Shown here in pieces: positions 16,738-24,575 of a stretch of 64,000 nucleotides of DNA. Each line of letters opens with the position of its first letter. The first letter of the stretch is position 1. The position numbers and the translations under genes were made by a program. Below the pieces are notes generated by a model. The model was not told the DNA's origin and made no database searches. It saw nothing but the letters and a program-made list of their open reading frames with translations. The stretch lies in the NCBI GenBank assembly GCA_017829075.1, contig JAGAJA010000048.1, positions 12,054 to 76,053 of the forward strand. The letters are read 5' to 3'. This stretch comes from Oscillospiraceae bacterium. GTDB lineage: Bacteria; Bacillota_A; Clostridia; Oscillospirales; Ruminococcaceae.

Positions 16738-18771
16738 ATGAATGCTAGACTACTTCAAGCGGAACAACAGGCAGTTGAGGAAAAGTTTCCAAAGGTTAAG
16801 CTGCCCAAAACAATGGGCGGTGCAAGCGCAGAAACCTCTCCTTATGTCGTGGGCTCATCTTTTAAGACGGATTTACCTGGAAACGCCGATATCTTAAAGG
16901 CGAGCTCTTTGTTGGTTAATATCGCCGCAAACACCAACCGCACGGAGACACAAACAGCACCAGGAAGCGCGGATAGCACATCGTCGGAACCTCCACAGGG
17001 AGTTACCGCCGAGGATAAAACCTGTGCCGAGGTTTCACCGCCGATGCAGACAGCACCAGGAAGCGCAGATAGCACATCTTCGGAATCTCCACAGGGAGTT
17101 ACCGCCGAGGATAAAACCTGCGCTGAGGTCTCACAGCCAACACCATCTGCACCCAGGAACGCAGATAGCACAGCGGCGGAATCTCCGCAGGAAGATACCG
17201 CCGATGAAACGAATGAGCAGAAAGAAACTGATTCAGAACCAACCCAGGATTTCAATATGACTGTCCACAAATGGTGGTTCAATGTGGAAACAAAGGTTGA
17301 CCCGATAGCGGCTAAAGCTAGGGCTGAGGAGGTTATGAAGCATGTAGGGGAAAACTCAGGCATTAGTCTTAAAGATAACTGTCTCATGAAGAATGGAAAA
17401 AGAGAGAGTACCCAGTTGGCAAATTTTGCAGTGCTTAGCATAGGAATACTGGCAGACCATTCTGATATTAAGCAATGTGAAACAATGGTGGTAACCGTAT
17501 ACAATATGGCTACTGGTAACGCAAAAACGGTTGAAGTGCATTCTGCAGAGCTCACCAAAGGTAACTGGATTTCTCAGAAGCTGGGGTTGAAGTATACATG
17601 TTCGGATTACAAGATACTGCGTTCATATCTTGACAGGCTTATACCGTCTGCTGATGAAACTGTTTTGATTACAGAATCGGGATGGCATGGTGATATATAT
17701 GTGCGCGCATCAGATTTTCTGGGTGACGGCGACCTCCTTGTTAAGACACCGGGTTTTGAACCTGTTACTACTGCAACCTCAGCAGATGAAGAAGAGAAAG
17801 AGAAAGGCAAGGCGGTTTTGGGTACAGTGTTGGCGTGTGCACGTAAAACTGTCGTCATGAAGATGATGTTCTTTACGCTCATTATCTCGATGCTGACGTC
17901 ATTGTTTATACGAGGGTCTTTTCAGCGTATCCCCCAATATGTCCTTGCGTTGATCGGCGTTACCGGTACGGGTAAGACCGCGATTGTCAAAGCTTTACTG
18001 AGCTTTTTAAAGGACTATACTTATTTCGACCTGAGCGTTGGGTATACAGGCGCTTCGCTTCGAAAAGAATTGGCAAGATACCGCGATACTATCCTGTTTG
18101 TTGACGATCTCGTTGACAATAACGATGCTGATGCCATAGAGAATGTAAACATGATAACACGCATGTTTGGCAACGCGGGTTCTTCGCACAAGACCTTCAA
18201 CAGTGAGGCTACTGCATACTGCAGGGCGATAGTTACCGGAGAGGTCGAACCGATACTGAAGAAATCCAGTTTGAATCGTATGGTGTTTGTTCATGTAACC
18301 AGAGATGACATTGACTTTGATAAGATTTCCGAACTGAACAAGCATGAAACAAAGGAGCAGTACGCCAAAGCAGTCGGTGACCTACTTCTTGAAATCACAC
18401 AGCGTGGACCTGATAAGGTCGCAAAGGAGATTTACGACTCGTTTTTGGATTTTGACAGTCGCCTGAACGAAACTCACGAAGGGTTATGTCAGCGTCGTGT
18501 TGAGGCGTATTCGTGGATACTTGCAGCTGAGAGATTCTATCGTGAATATCTCGGAGATGCGGAATACGTCAATCCCGATGAGTTATTCGACTATGCTGTT
18601 GAGAATCTCAGAAACGATTACGCACAATTCATGCATGAGATGCCCGAGTACATTTTCTGCCAGACCATTGTTGAAAACACCGGCAAATTCCAGAAAAAGG
18701 ACGAATACAAGCGTTTGGATGGCGAAAACTGGGGATATTATTCTTCTGAGTTTCTTTTACATCGTAGATGA
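16738..18771 (+). CDS. Phage/plasmid-type P-loop ATPase (DUF927-like), frameshifted near its end
   Basis: The protein has 677 residues as it stands. Residues ~70-165 are a low-complexity Ser/Thr/Ala/Glu linker built of ~32-residue repeats. Residues ~170-340 resemble the N-terminal part of DUF927 proteins. The ATPase core has Walker A GVTGTGKTAIVK (~407) and Walker B TILFVDDLVD (~450), followed by an arginine-rich sensor region (KKSSLNRMVFVHV). Such proteins are helicase- or primase-helper-like and occur in replication modules of phages and integrative elements. The frame stops with TGA at 18769. The sequence continues as a clearly homologous-looking tail in the next frame (see 18755-18997), so the C-terminus here is probably artificial or mutant. 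Confidence 0.65.
   Translation: MNARLLQAEQQAVEEKFPKVKLPKTMGGASAETSPYVVGSSFKTDLPGNADILKASSLLVNIAANTNRTETQTAPGSADSTSSEPPQGVTAEDKTCAEVSPPMQTAPGSADSTSSESPQGVTAEDKTCAEVSQPTPSAPRNADSTAAESPQEDTADETNEQKETDSEPTQDFNMTVHKWWFNVETKVDPIAAKARAEEVMKHVGENSGISLKDNCLMKNGKRESTQLANFAVLSIGILADHSDIKQCETMVVTVYNMATGNAKTVEVHSAELTKGNWISQKLGLKYTCSDYKILRSYLDRLIPSADETVLITESGWHGDIYVRASDFLGDGDLLVKTPGFEPVTTATSADEEEKEKGKAVLGTVLACARKTVVMKMMFFTLIISMLTSLFIRGSFQRIPQYVLALIGVTGTGKTAIVKALLSFLKDYTYFDLSVGYTGASLRKELARYRDTILFVDDLVDNNDADAIENVNMITRMFGNAGSSHKTFNSEATAYCRAIVTGEVEPILKKSSLNRMVFVHVTRDDIDFDKISELNKHETKEQYAKAVGDLLLEITQRGPDKVAKEIYDSFLDFDSRLNETHEGLCQRRVEAYSWILAAERFYREYLGDAEYVNPDELFDYAVENLRNDYAQFMHEMPEYIFCQTIVENTGKFQKKDEYKRLDGENWGYYSSEFLLHRR
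16951..17220 (+). repeat. In-frame ~96-bp tandem repeats (about 2.8 copies)
   Basis: Units start at 16951, 17047 and 17143. The first two are nearly identical and encode TAPGSADSTSSE...PQGVTAEDKTCAEVS; the third is degenerate (SAPRNADSTAAESPQEDTA). They form a disordered linker in the ATPase. Confidence 0.8.
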
Positions 18772-18997
18772 GAGGCTTGAGAAAATCCTCTATGCCTGTG
18801 ACCTGCAAGGTATTAACAAGAAAGCCTTGATTCGGTCGCTGATTGAAAAGGGTATAGTTTTGCCCGAACAGAATCGCGGACAGAAATTCCGTCTTGCCAT
18901 AAATAACATCGGTTCGTTCAGATGCTATAGGTTAGATCGTGAAAAAGCCGAGGGCTTCATCAAGTATATCGAAACCAGAGGAAATATAGGAGAATAA
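18755..18997 (+). pseudogene. Displaced C-terminal part of the P-loop ATPase
   Basis: In the +1 frame from 18755 the sequence reads FYIVDERLEKILYACDLQG and on through KKALIRSLIEKGIVLPEQN to a stop at 18997. It has no good start codon or ribosome binding site of its own. Reading GAG TTT, skipping C at 18754, then TTT TAC ATC GTA joins it smoothly to the upstream frame. An extra base, a real +1 shift or a sequence error would all explain this. Two bases separate its stop from the region of the next gene's ribosome binding site (GGAGAATAATACT before ATG 19002). Confidence 0.65.
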
Positions 18998-19001
18998 TAC
19001 T

Positions 19002-19766
19002 ATGAAGAAGAATAATAAGAACCCATTTGCGGATATGTTTGTTCAGCGAAAGCGATTTCAGGAGCAGGTAGAATCCGTAAAGAGAGACAAAGACATCGCT
19101 CAGTGTCAAAGAATCAGGAGCGCTGACAGCTACTACGATTGGTCGCTGCTCGAGCTTTCTCCTGAGGACAGGCTCAAAGGGCTATATGTGCTTTCGTCTT
19201 TAGGGTCGTTTGACGCGCTCGAATGGCTTATAGACGAAGCATACTGCAAGAGTCGAATTGAACCTGAAAAGGGCAAACGCAAGAAGTTGAGCAAAAAGGC
19301 TCGCAAATACCTCAGCGCAGTTGCGATACACTCGAGCTTGACTGAAACGGAAAACCAACCCGGCAGAAGCTGGCTCATAAAGCTTGGCGACTACCACCTT
19401 GGTTTGCTGGGAAAGGTCAGGAACATGAGTCTTAACTGGGCTGCAAGGTATTATGCTATGGCTATCCAGAAGCAAGCTGACAACCAACTCCAGCTTAAGT
19501 TTGATTGCGTCAAGCTTTTGATGGGACAGCTTTCTGACACGGAGATTAGTGCTTTGGAGAGAAAGATTAACGAGCATGATTTCGTTGCCTTTGCTGTTGC
19601 CCACTACTATCTTTATCGCATGAGCGTAAAGAAAAAGAAGCATGGCAAGCGCTATTCTTACTACAAGTCAATGGTCGGTTGCTGCCTTGAGAGTTTGAAA
19701 TACGCTGAGGGCAGATACGTTGATGACCTTTTCCATACGGTGCTGAAGAGCAAGCTTTTCAGATAA
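19002..19766 (+). CDS. Conserved-looking helical protein of the replication module, 254 aa
   Basis: I do not recognise this gene. It directly follows the ATPase with a GGAG ribosome binding site, and so is in its operon. The protein is basic (very Lys-rich) and almost entirely helical, with repeat-like segments (LKGLYVLSSLGSFDALEWLI, WAARYYAMAIQKQADNQLQL) that recall TPR or Sel1-type helical pairs. No signal peptide, membrane span or catalytic motif is seen. A DNA- or protein-binding accessory role in replication is a guess from position. Two hairpins follow its stop, the second a terminator. Confidence 0.6.
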   Translation: MKKNNKNPFADMFVQRKRFQEQVESVKRDKDIAQCQRIRSADSYYDWSLLELSPEDRLKGLYVLSSLGSFDALEWLIDEAYCKSRIEPEKGKRKKLSKKARKYLSAVAIHSSLTETENQPGRSWLIKLGDYHLGLLGKVRNMSLNWAARYYAMAIQKQADNQLQLKFDCVKLLMGQLSDTEISALERKINEHDFVAFAVAHYYLYRMSVKKKKHGKRYSYYKSMVGCCLESLKYAEGRYVDDLFHTVLKSKLFR

Positions 19767-19774
19767 CCGTCCAC

Positions 19775-19858
19775 GCCGCACAGAAATGTGCGGCAAATAC
19801 ACATTTCTTCTTTGCAAACACCCCATTTACCTGCACACGAATGTGTGCAGGCTTTTTA
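19775..19858 (+). terminator. Double hairpin with terminator
   Basis: GCCGCAC/GTGCGGC (19775-19794) is followed by CCTGCACAC/GTGTGCAGG (19830-19851) and then CTTTTT. The second hairpin is a standard rho-independent terminator of the ATPase operon and also faces the convergent Rep-like gene. Confidence 0.75.
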
Positions 19859-19905
19859 CATTATATCAGGAATATTTCTGTATATCCTCCAACAAATCAT
19901 GCCAC

Positions 19906-20946
19906 TCATTCCAGCCACTCAAACAAACTCGGCAGAGTATCCGGCTTGCCCCTGTCGGGGAGCGGCACGGGATTGACTTTTATCCGTTCAAACTCGGCTC
20001 TCATTTTCCTGTAAGCCCTGCTGTTGAACTTATCGTCTTCCTGTTCAAGCTTTTTACGGGCATTACGCATTCCGTGGTGCCTAGAGATAAGCTCCGCAAA
20101 GCGGCACATTCTGCTGCGAAGCTTTTTGGATTTTACGTTGTCCGAAATGATTTCGCGGATTTCATTCAGCTTGTAGTAATCTGCGTCAATACAAAACCGC
20201 TCCAGAACCTCTACCAGTAATTCGCTGCTGTTTTCAATATACCAAAGCAGGGTGTCCATGTTCGACCTGCACTTACCGCCGTTTGCTTTGCAGAATCCCC
20301 GAACATCTGCAATGCGGTATTCCGCACGCAGTATACCCTCTGCTCCTGTTGTGTTAAGTTTTTTGCTTTCCAGCTGGAGCTTTTTATCATAAATCGATAG
20401 TTCCGAACCGTCATGTTTACTTGCTGCTGTGAAGCCTGCCTTTTTGTTGAATATTTCTCCATAGTCCTTACCGTCCATGATACGAAATGACTTTATCGTG
20501 CCCGTGCGGTACATCTGCGCAACATAAGCCGCCACTTCTTTGGCGCTGCCTATGTGAAGATTACTGCATATATCGACCCTCGATAAAGTTAGCTTATCGA
20601 CCGAATAGTCGTCACCCAGCCAGTTTATCAGCTTCCAGTTGACTATGTTAAGCGCGTTCTCCGCGTCTTTTACGTTTATCAGATTAACAAGGTCGTTTGT
20701 GACAAGCACTGACTGAAGAGTTACTATAAATTTTATAGCGATGAAGAATTCATATTCGTAGAGTATAACCCTTATCCCTTGCCCTTTGAACTTGGGAATT
20801 CTTTTGATTTGCTTTTCTCTGTGAGGAAAAAAATAGCCACATTTTTTGGAATCGGCTATGATGAACTCTTTCAGTTCCTTGAATTGCCTATAACCTTTGC
20901 TGCTAAGTTCGAAGCTTCGAACTAACTCAAATGTATGTATGCTCAT
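19906..20946 (-). CDS. Replication initiation-like protein (phage/plasmid Rep family)
   Basis: The protein has 346 residues, starting at ATG 20946 with GGGAG upstream. It has the layout of the gpII/RstA/Rep_trans group of replication initiators: an N-terminal beta-rich part, LTLSRVDICSNLHIG (~residues 120-134), YDKKLQLESK (~185), EYRI with a Tyr-rich middle, and a basic C-terminal third. The assignment is from these patterns and from context: hairpins lie directly upstream and a P-loop ATPase operon converges on it. If right, it nicks or opens an origin for the excised circle. It could instead be a relaxase-like or regulatory relative. Confidence 0.55.
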   Translation of the reverse strand: MSIHTFELVRSFELSSKGYRQFKELKEFIIADSKKCGYFFPHREKQIKRIPKFKGQGIRVILYEYEFFIAIKFIVTLQSVLVTNDLVNLINVKDAENALNIVNWKLINWLGDDYSVDKLTLSRVDICSNLHIGSAKEVAAYVAQMYRTGTIKSFRIMDGKDYGEIFNKKAGFTAASKHDGSELSIYDKKLQLESKKLNTTGAEGILRAEYRIADVRGFCKANGGKCRSNMDTLLWYIENSSELLVEVLERFCIDADYYKLNEIREIISDNVKSKKLRSRMCRFAELISRHHGMRNARKKLEQEDDKFNSRAYRKMRAEFERIKVNPVPLPDRGKPDTLPSLFEWLE

Positions 20947-21331
20947 AATCGTTCTCCCTATATATAGTAGTACTTTTGTACATTTTCTTGTGCTACAAGT
21001 TGTAGCAAACCCGCTTGTAGTGCGCCGCTAGGCGGCGCAGTCAGTGGGGCACCTCCTTTACAGCAGATGTAACCACGGGGATAGAAAAATATAGGGAGTA
21101 ATCGGTGTTCACGATACACATACTATGAGATTACCGATACGGTGTTTTTGCGCGCTCTTTGGTGTTAGTGTTTACGGGGAGAACATACTTTGCAGATACG
21201 CTTGCCAGAGTAGTTTTCTCGTACACTCCTGAGTTTTGTTTATAAATTATTATCTGGTGATGAACCGTCACATAATCTGTGAGACTGCCTAGTTTTTGCC
21301 GGGCGGCTCCGAGAAATGGAGGAATTACCAG
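20947..21331. other. Upstream region of the Rep-like gene with candidate origin structures
   Basis: The 385 bases hold no gene. They contain a 15-bp palindrome (GCTACAA-G-TTGTAGC, 20992-21006), a perfect GC hairpin (21021-21039) and several copies of the short word CGGTGTT or GGTGTT (~21101, 21141, 21161). The layout fits a replication or transfer origin. Confidence 0.45.
20992..21039. promoter_or_regulatory. Candidate origin: palindrome plus GC stem-loop
   Basis: GCTACAA-G-TTGTAGC is followed by TGCGCCGC-TAG-GCGGCGCA, an 8-bp perfect stem with a three-base loop. Another TTGTAG lies at 21015. Initiator proteins of the rolling-circle type often act on such hairpins; function here is inferred from the neighbouring Rep-like gene. 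Confidence 0.4.
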
Positions 21332-21517
21332 ATGAACCAGAACTACAAATTTACCTCAGTATGCTTCTTTCCTAGAACTGCTGAGGACACCGGTCTTTTA
21401 CCGGACGACATTATAACTGTTACCGAGGCGGACTGCACTGATGCGCCGCCGGAACGAATGGTAGCTTCTCTGCTGGTCGAGATAATGAACGACAACAGCG
21501 AGGAGGCGGCAGTATGA
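21332..21517 (+). CDS. Small protein upstream of the serine recombinase, 61 aa
   Basis: ATG 21332 has GGAGG eight bases upstream; an earlier TTG (21296) lacks a site. The protein is acidic (FFPRTAEDTGLLPDDIITVTEAD) with no recognised family. Its stop overlaps the recombinase start by ATGA, so translation is coupled. Small partner proteins before clostridial large serine recombinases are common, and it may be a regulator or directionality factor (inference). Confidence 0.55.
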   Translation: MNQNYKFTSVCFFPRTAEDTGLLPDDIITVTEADCTDAPPERMVASLLVEIMNDNSEEAAV

Positions 21518-22758
21518 TAAGAGCAGCCGCTTACGCAAGATTTTCAAGCGATAACCAGCGTGATGAGAGCATAGACGCACAACTTAGGGCTATACACAAA
21601 TTTGCTGCTGAAAAAGGTTATCAGATAGTCGGGGAATACATCGACCGTGCCAAAACAGGCACAAACGACCGCCGGGAGGACTTCCAGAGAATGATAAGGG
21701 ATTCCGACACAGGAGATTTCGAGGTGGTCATTGTCCACAAGCTGGACAGATTTGCTCGCAAGCGCTATGACAGCGCAGTTTACAGGAAAGCACTCAGCGA
21801 CAATGGTGTAAACGAGAAATACGCAGGCGTGTATGTTTACCGACGAAGCGCTCCGGCAGATACATACGGCAGACGGAACAATCACGCAAACCGCTCCGAA
21901 AACGATATTATCCGTATCGAAAACGGAGTTCCGCAGATAATCAGCCGTGAGATGTTTGATGCTGTACAAGAGGTAATGAACAAGCGAAAGCTGTCTCCCT
22001 ATTCACGGTCAGACGCCAAAGAAGTCTACCTGCTTTCAGGCAAGGTGTTCTGCGGAGTATGTGGCAACAGCTACTGCGGAAACCGCATGCACGGCGGCAG
22101 GAACAAGTCACTGTACATAACCTACCGCTGCAACTCGCACTCCGGAAAAGGGTCGGGTAACTGCCGAAACAAGGACGTGAACCGTGACTACCTGGAGAAT
22201 TATATTCGTAAGCTGCTGGCAGAGGTTTTGTTTGACGAGCGGCGCCTTGAAGGCGTCATCAGCGAGTATAACAAGCTGGTTCACTCAAACGAGGGAGAAT
22301 CGGCAAGCGAGCTGAAATCAGTGAAGAGCATGATTAAAAAGACCCGAAAGGAGGTAGACAATATCGTTGGTATCATTGCTTCGACTGGGTCTGCTTCGCT
22401 TACTGCGGCTCTGGACGAACGCGAGAAAAGACTCGCTATGCTGCAAGAAAAGAAACGCGAGATCGAAGCCGGACAGGTCACTATCGAAACGAACCGTGAT
22501 GACATCATAGAAGCGTTCCGCCGCGGCAGAGAAATGCTGCTCTCCGGCACGATACCTCATCTCCGGCAGCTTATCCAGCTCTACGTTTCCCGAATCGAGG
22601 TGTACCCGGATCATATCACAGCCACGCTTAACTATATGCCGGCACTTATGGCTGCCGGGTCTGATGAAAGTATCGGGAAGTATGCGGAGGCTTATGAGGG
22701 TGCGCTGGAGGTCAGAAATGAGATAGGGCGTGGGGCGCTGAATGAGAATTTCAGGTAA
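21514..22758 (+). CDS. Large serine recombinase with an internal in-frame deletion
   Basis: The protein has 414 residues, against ~530-560 usual for TnpX/TndX-type recombinases. The N-terminus has RAAAYARFSSDNQRDESIDAQ with the catalytic Ser near 11-12, and VHKLDRFARKRYDSAVY. At residue ~99 the chain jumps from LSDNGVN to EKYAGVYVYRR. The expected RLISVLE, the Glu/Tyr-rich helix of the catalytic domain and the first half of the recombinase domain are missing. The zinc-ribbon (CGVCGNSYCGN...CNSHSGKGSGNC) and coiled-coil region (~260-340) remain. The frame is intact, so a shortened protein is made, but it should be unable to recombine DNA. Confidence 0.85.
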   Translation: MIRAAAYARFSSDNQRDESIDAQLRAIHKFAAEKGYQIVGEYIDRAKTGTNDRREDFQRMIRDSDTGDFEVVIVHKLDRFARKRYDSAVYRKALSDNGVNEKYAGVYVYRRSAPADTYGRRNNHANRSENDIIRIENGVPQIISREMFDAVQEVMNKRKLSPYSRSDAKEVYLLSGKVFCGVCGNSYCGNRMHGGRNKSLYITYRCNSHSGKGSGNCRNKDVNRDYLENYIRKLLAEVLFDERRLEGVISEYNKLVHSNEGESASELKSVKSMIKKTRKEVDNIVGIIASTGSASLTAALDEREKRLAMLQEKKREIEAGQVTIETNRDDIIEAFRRGREMLLSGTIPHLRQLIQLYVSRIEVYPDHITATLNYMPALMAAGSDESIGKYAEAYEGALEVRNEIGRGALNENFR

Positions 22759-22763
22759 AAAAG

Positions 22764-22792
22764 AAAACCGGCTCGGGTGAGTCGGTTTTTTA
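22764..22792. terminator. Bidirectional terminator between recombinase and XRE gene
   Basis: AAAACCGGCTC (22764-22774) pairs with GAGTCGGTTTT (22779-22789) with one G-U, followed by TTATTG. It serves both convergent genes. Confidence 0.8.
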
Positions 22793-22806
22793 TTGTTTCA
22801 CGGGTT

Positions 22807-23172
22807 TTACCTGACAAGTTCAGCAACGATCTTTCCCAAAAGGGTGTACTGTTCCTCTGACAGTTTTTTGTCAGTAAATCCATTTTTGACGCGAAATTGC
22901 TGTGTCAGGATTTCAATAATCTCCTTCTGGTCATCGCTAAGGCCGAATGTTGACACGGTAGATTTTTTCTCCGTACCGTAGAGATAGTCCATTGATACGT
23001 TAAAAACCGAGGCAATGGTTCGCATAGTTTCAAATGGCGGTGTGGCTGTACCACACTCATATTTACTGATATTAGCTTCAGTAACATTCAGTTTTTTCGC
23101 AAGATCTTTCTGCTTCATGCGGGCATCTGTTCTGAGTTGTTTTAATAAAACACCAAAATCGTATATTCCCAT
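22807..23172 (-). CDS. XRE-family repressor of the BREX operon
   Basis: The protein has 121 residues. The N-terminal helix-turn-helix (FGVLLKQLRTDARMKQKDL, VTEANISKYECG) is of Cro/CI type. The short C-terminal helical part (~75-121) is probably for dimerisation. Start: GTG at 23178 is too close to AAGGAGG, while the ATG at 23172 has 9 bases, so 23172 is taken. It is divergent from brxA. Two CTTG-N9-CAAG sites lie between the genes, one over its own ribosome binding site and one over the BREX promoter, so autoregulation and BREX repression are likely (inference). Confidence 0.85.
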   Translation of the reverse strand: MGIYDFGVLLKQLRTDARMKQKDLAKKLNVTEANISKYECGTATPPFETMRTIASVFNVSMDYLYGTEKKSTVSTFGLSDDQKEIIEILTQQFRVKNGFTDKKLSEEQYTLLGKIVAELVR

Positions 23173-23185
23173 CGGCACTTTCCTC

Positions 23186-23225
23186 CTTGGAATTTTATCA
23201 AGCCTGCACTTGAATTTTATTCAAG
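23186..23225. promoter_or_regulatory. Paired operators CTTG-N9-CAAG
   Basis: CTTGGAATTTTATCAAG (23186-23202) and CTTGAATTTTATTCAAG (23209-23225) are two 17-bp sites with centres 23 bases apart, about two helical turns. The first overlaps the XRE gene's ribosome binding site region. The second covers the BREX -35 box and part of its spacer. Confidence 0.75.
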
Positions 23226-23238
23226 TATATGCTATAAT
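23210..23238 (+). promoter_or_regulatory. BREX operon promoter
   Basis: TTGAAT (23210-23215), a 17-base spacer and TATAAT (23233-23238). It is buried in the second operator. A 145-base leader follows to brxA. Confidence 0.7.
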
Positions 23239-23382
23239 AGTATCGTATAACGATTATTTACTTAATAAAATCGGAATATTATTCTTGTAAATTATGTGGT
23301 AAAATATTCCTCGTATGTAATACAGATGGTAAATCATGCTTGATAATTTAGTGTTTCCATAAACAATTCAGGGGGTACTATT

Positions 23383-23985
23383 GTGGTTCCGGAAATATAT
23401 AGTGCCGGATTGATGTCGCAGTCATTCTGGTTTGTTGAATTAAAGAAAGTTATTCCAATGGTAGAAGAAGGAAAAACTCAGGACAAAATAAAGCGGTACT
23501 GCATAAATGAAAATCTGTTCGGCGCAGTAAACGCCAATCGTTCCCGGCGTGTGACAAACTATATCACCAACCGGGTAATGACGCTTGACAAAACTGAAAT
23601 ACAGCTTTTTCAGACATCAGACTTGTCCACCCAGAAACTTATAAACCTTATTGCGATACTGCGGACAGACCGCCTTTTCTTTGAGTTTATCTATGAGGTT
23701 TACCGGGAGAGAAAACTGTTGGGATTCAATGAGATAACCAATGCTGATGTGAATCAGTTTTTCAGGAGCAAAGGAGCGCAGGAACCGCTTATTGAAGGCT
23801 GGATTGACAGCACCAAGACAAGACTTCGTGGAATCTATTATACTTTCATGACTGATGCGGGGCTGCTTACTACTGAGAATAGAAAGCACATGATTACACC
23901 GCCGCTGCTGGATATAGCTCTTGAACGCTATCTTGAAGCAAAGGGAGAAACGGCAGTGATAAAAGCAATAACGGGGGTCAATTAA
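23383..23985 (+). CDS. brxA: BrxA, BREX small DNA-binding protein (DUF1819)
   Basis: The protein has 200 residues, usual length. It has the DUF1819 pattern: an N-terminal SAGLMSQSFWFVELKKVIPM, a middle RTDRLFFEFIYEVYRER and a C-terminal RGIYYTFMTDAGLL. BrxA is a helical DNA-binding component of type 1 BREX. The start is GTG (GTG GTT CCG) with AGGGGG eight bases upstream. It is the first gene of the operon, and its stop is directly followed by the brxB ATG. Confidence 0.92.
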   Translation: MVPEIYSAGLMSQSFWFVELKKVIPMVEEGKTQDKIKRYCINENLFGAVNANRSRRVTNYITNRVMTLDKTEIQLFQTSDLSTQKLINLIAILRTDRLFFEFIYEVYRERKLLGFNEITNADVNQFFRSKGAQEPLIEGWIDSTKTRLRGIYYTFMTDAGLLTTENRKHMITPPLLDIALERYLEAKGETAVIKAITGVN

Positions 23986-24564
23986 ATGGGAACACTTGAA
24001 GAGCGGCTGAACAAGGTTGAAGAGATGATTGCCAGACCTTCGTTTAGGGAAAACAAGGGATTAGGCAACGAAGTCGGGTATTACATTTTCGATTATCCAC
24101 CAAAGGACGAGCTTACTATCCGCAGCCGTGTAGAATATATCCGCAAGAAATATGAGGATTCATCGGATGGGTTCCAAGTGGTCGTGTTTGACCTTTATGA
24201 TATTATGATTGACATACTAAAGGAAAAAGGGTACCTCGAAAAGTGTTTTGAGCTGGAACGCAACAAAGGGCTTGACCGTGTTATCCGTGCAGTTGGGAAC
24301 ACTCTGAGAATAACGGACGCAGACAGCCTTATTGTTAAATACATTCAGGAGAGAACGCCGGACAATTCGGTCGTTTTCATCATAGGGATAGGTAAATGCT
24401 ATCCTCTGCTTAGGTCACATACGGTGCTGAACAATCTGCATCAGGTGATAGACCAAGTACCTGTCGTTATGTTCTATCCCGGTAAGTATGACGGACAGGA
24501 GCTTATTCTTTTCGGCGAAGTCAAGGACGATAACTACTATCGTGCATTCAAACTTGTTGAATAA
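23986..24564 (+). CDS. brxB: BrxB (DUF1788)
   Basis: The protein has 192 residues, usual length. It has the DUF1788 features EERLNKVEEMIARPSF, YYIFDYPPKDEL, DRVIRAVGNTL and VPVVMFYPGKYDGQELILFG. Its biochemical role in BREX is not defined, but it is required in tested type 1 systems. The start codon abuts the brxA stop, so the two are translated together. Confidence 0.92.
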   Translation: MGTLEERLNKVEEMIARPSFRENKGLGNEVGYYIFDYPPKDELTIRSRVEYIRKKYEDSSDGFQVVVFDLYDIMIDILKEKGYLEKCFELERNKGLDRVIRAVGNTLRITDADSLIVKYIQERTPDNSVVFIIGIGKCYPLLRSHTVLNNLHQVIDQVPVVMFYPGKYDGQELILFGEVKDDNYYRAFKLVE

Positions 24565-24575
24565 GGAGAATACAA

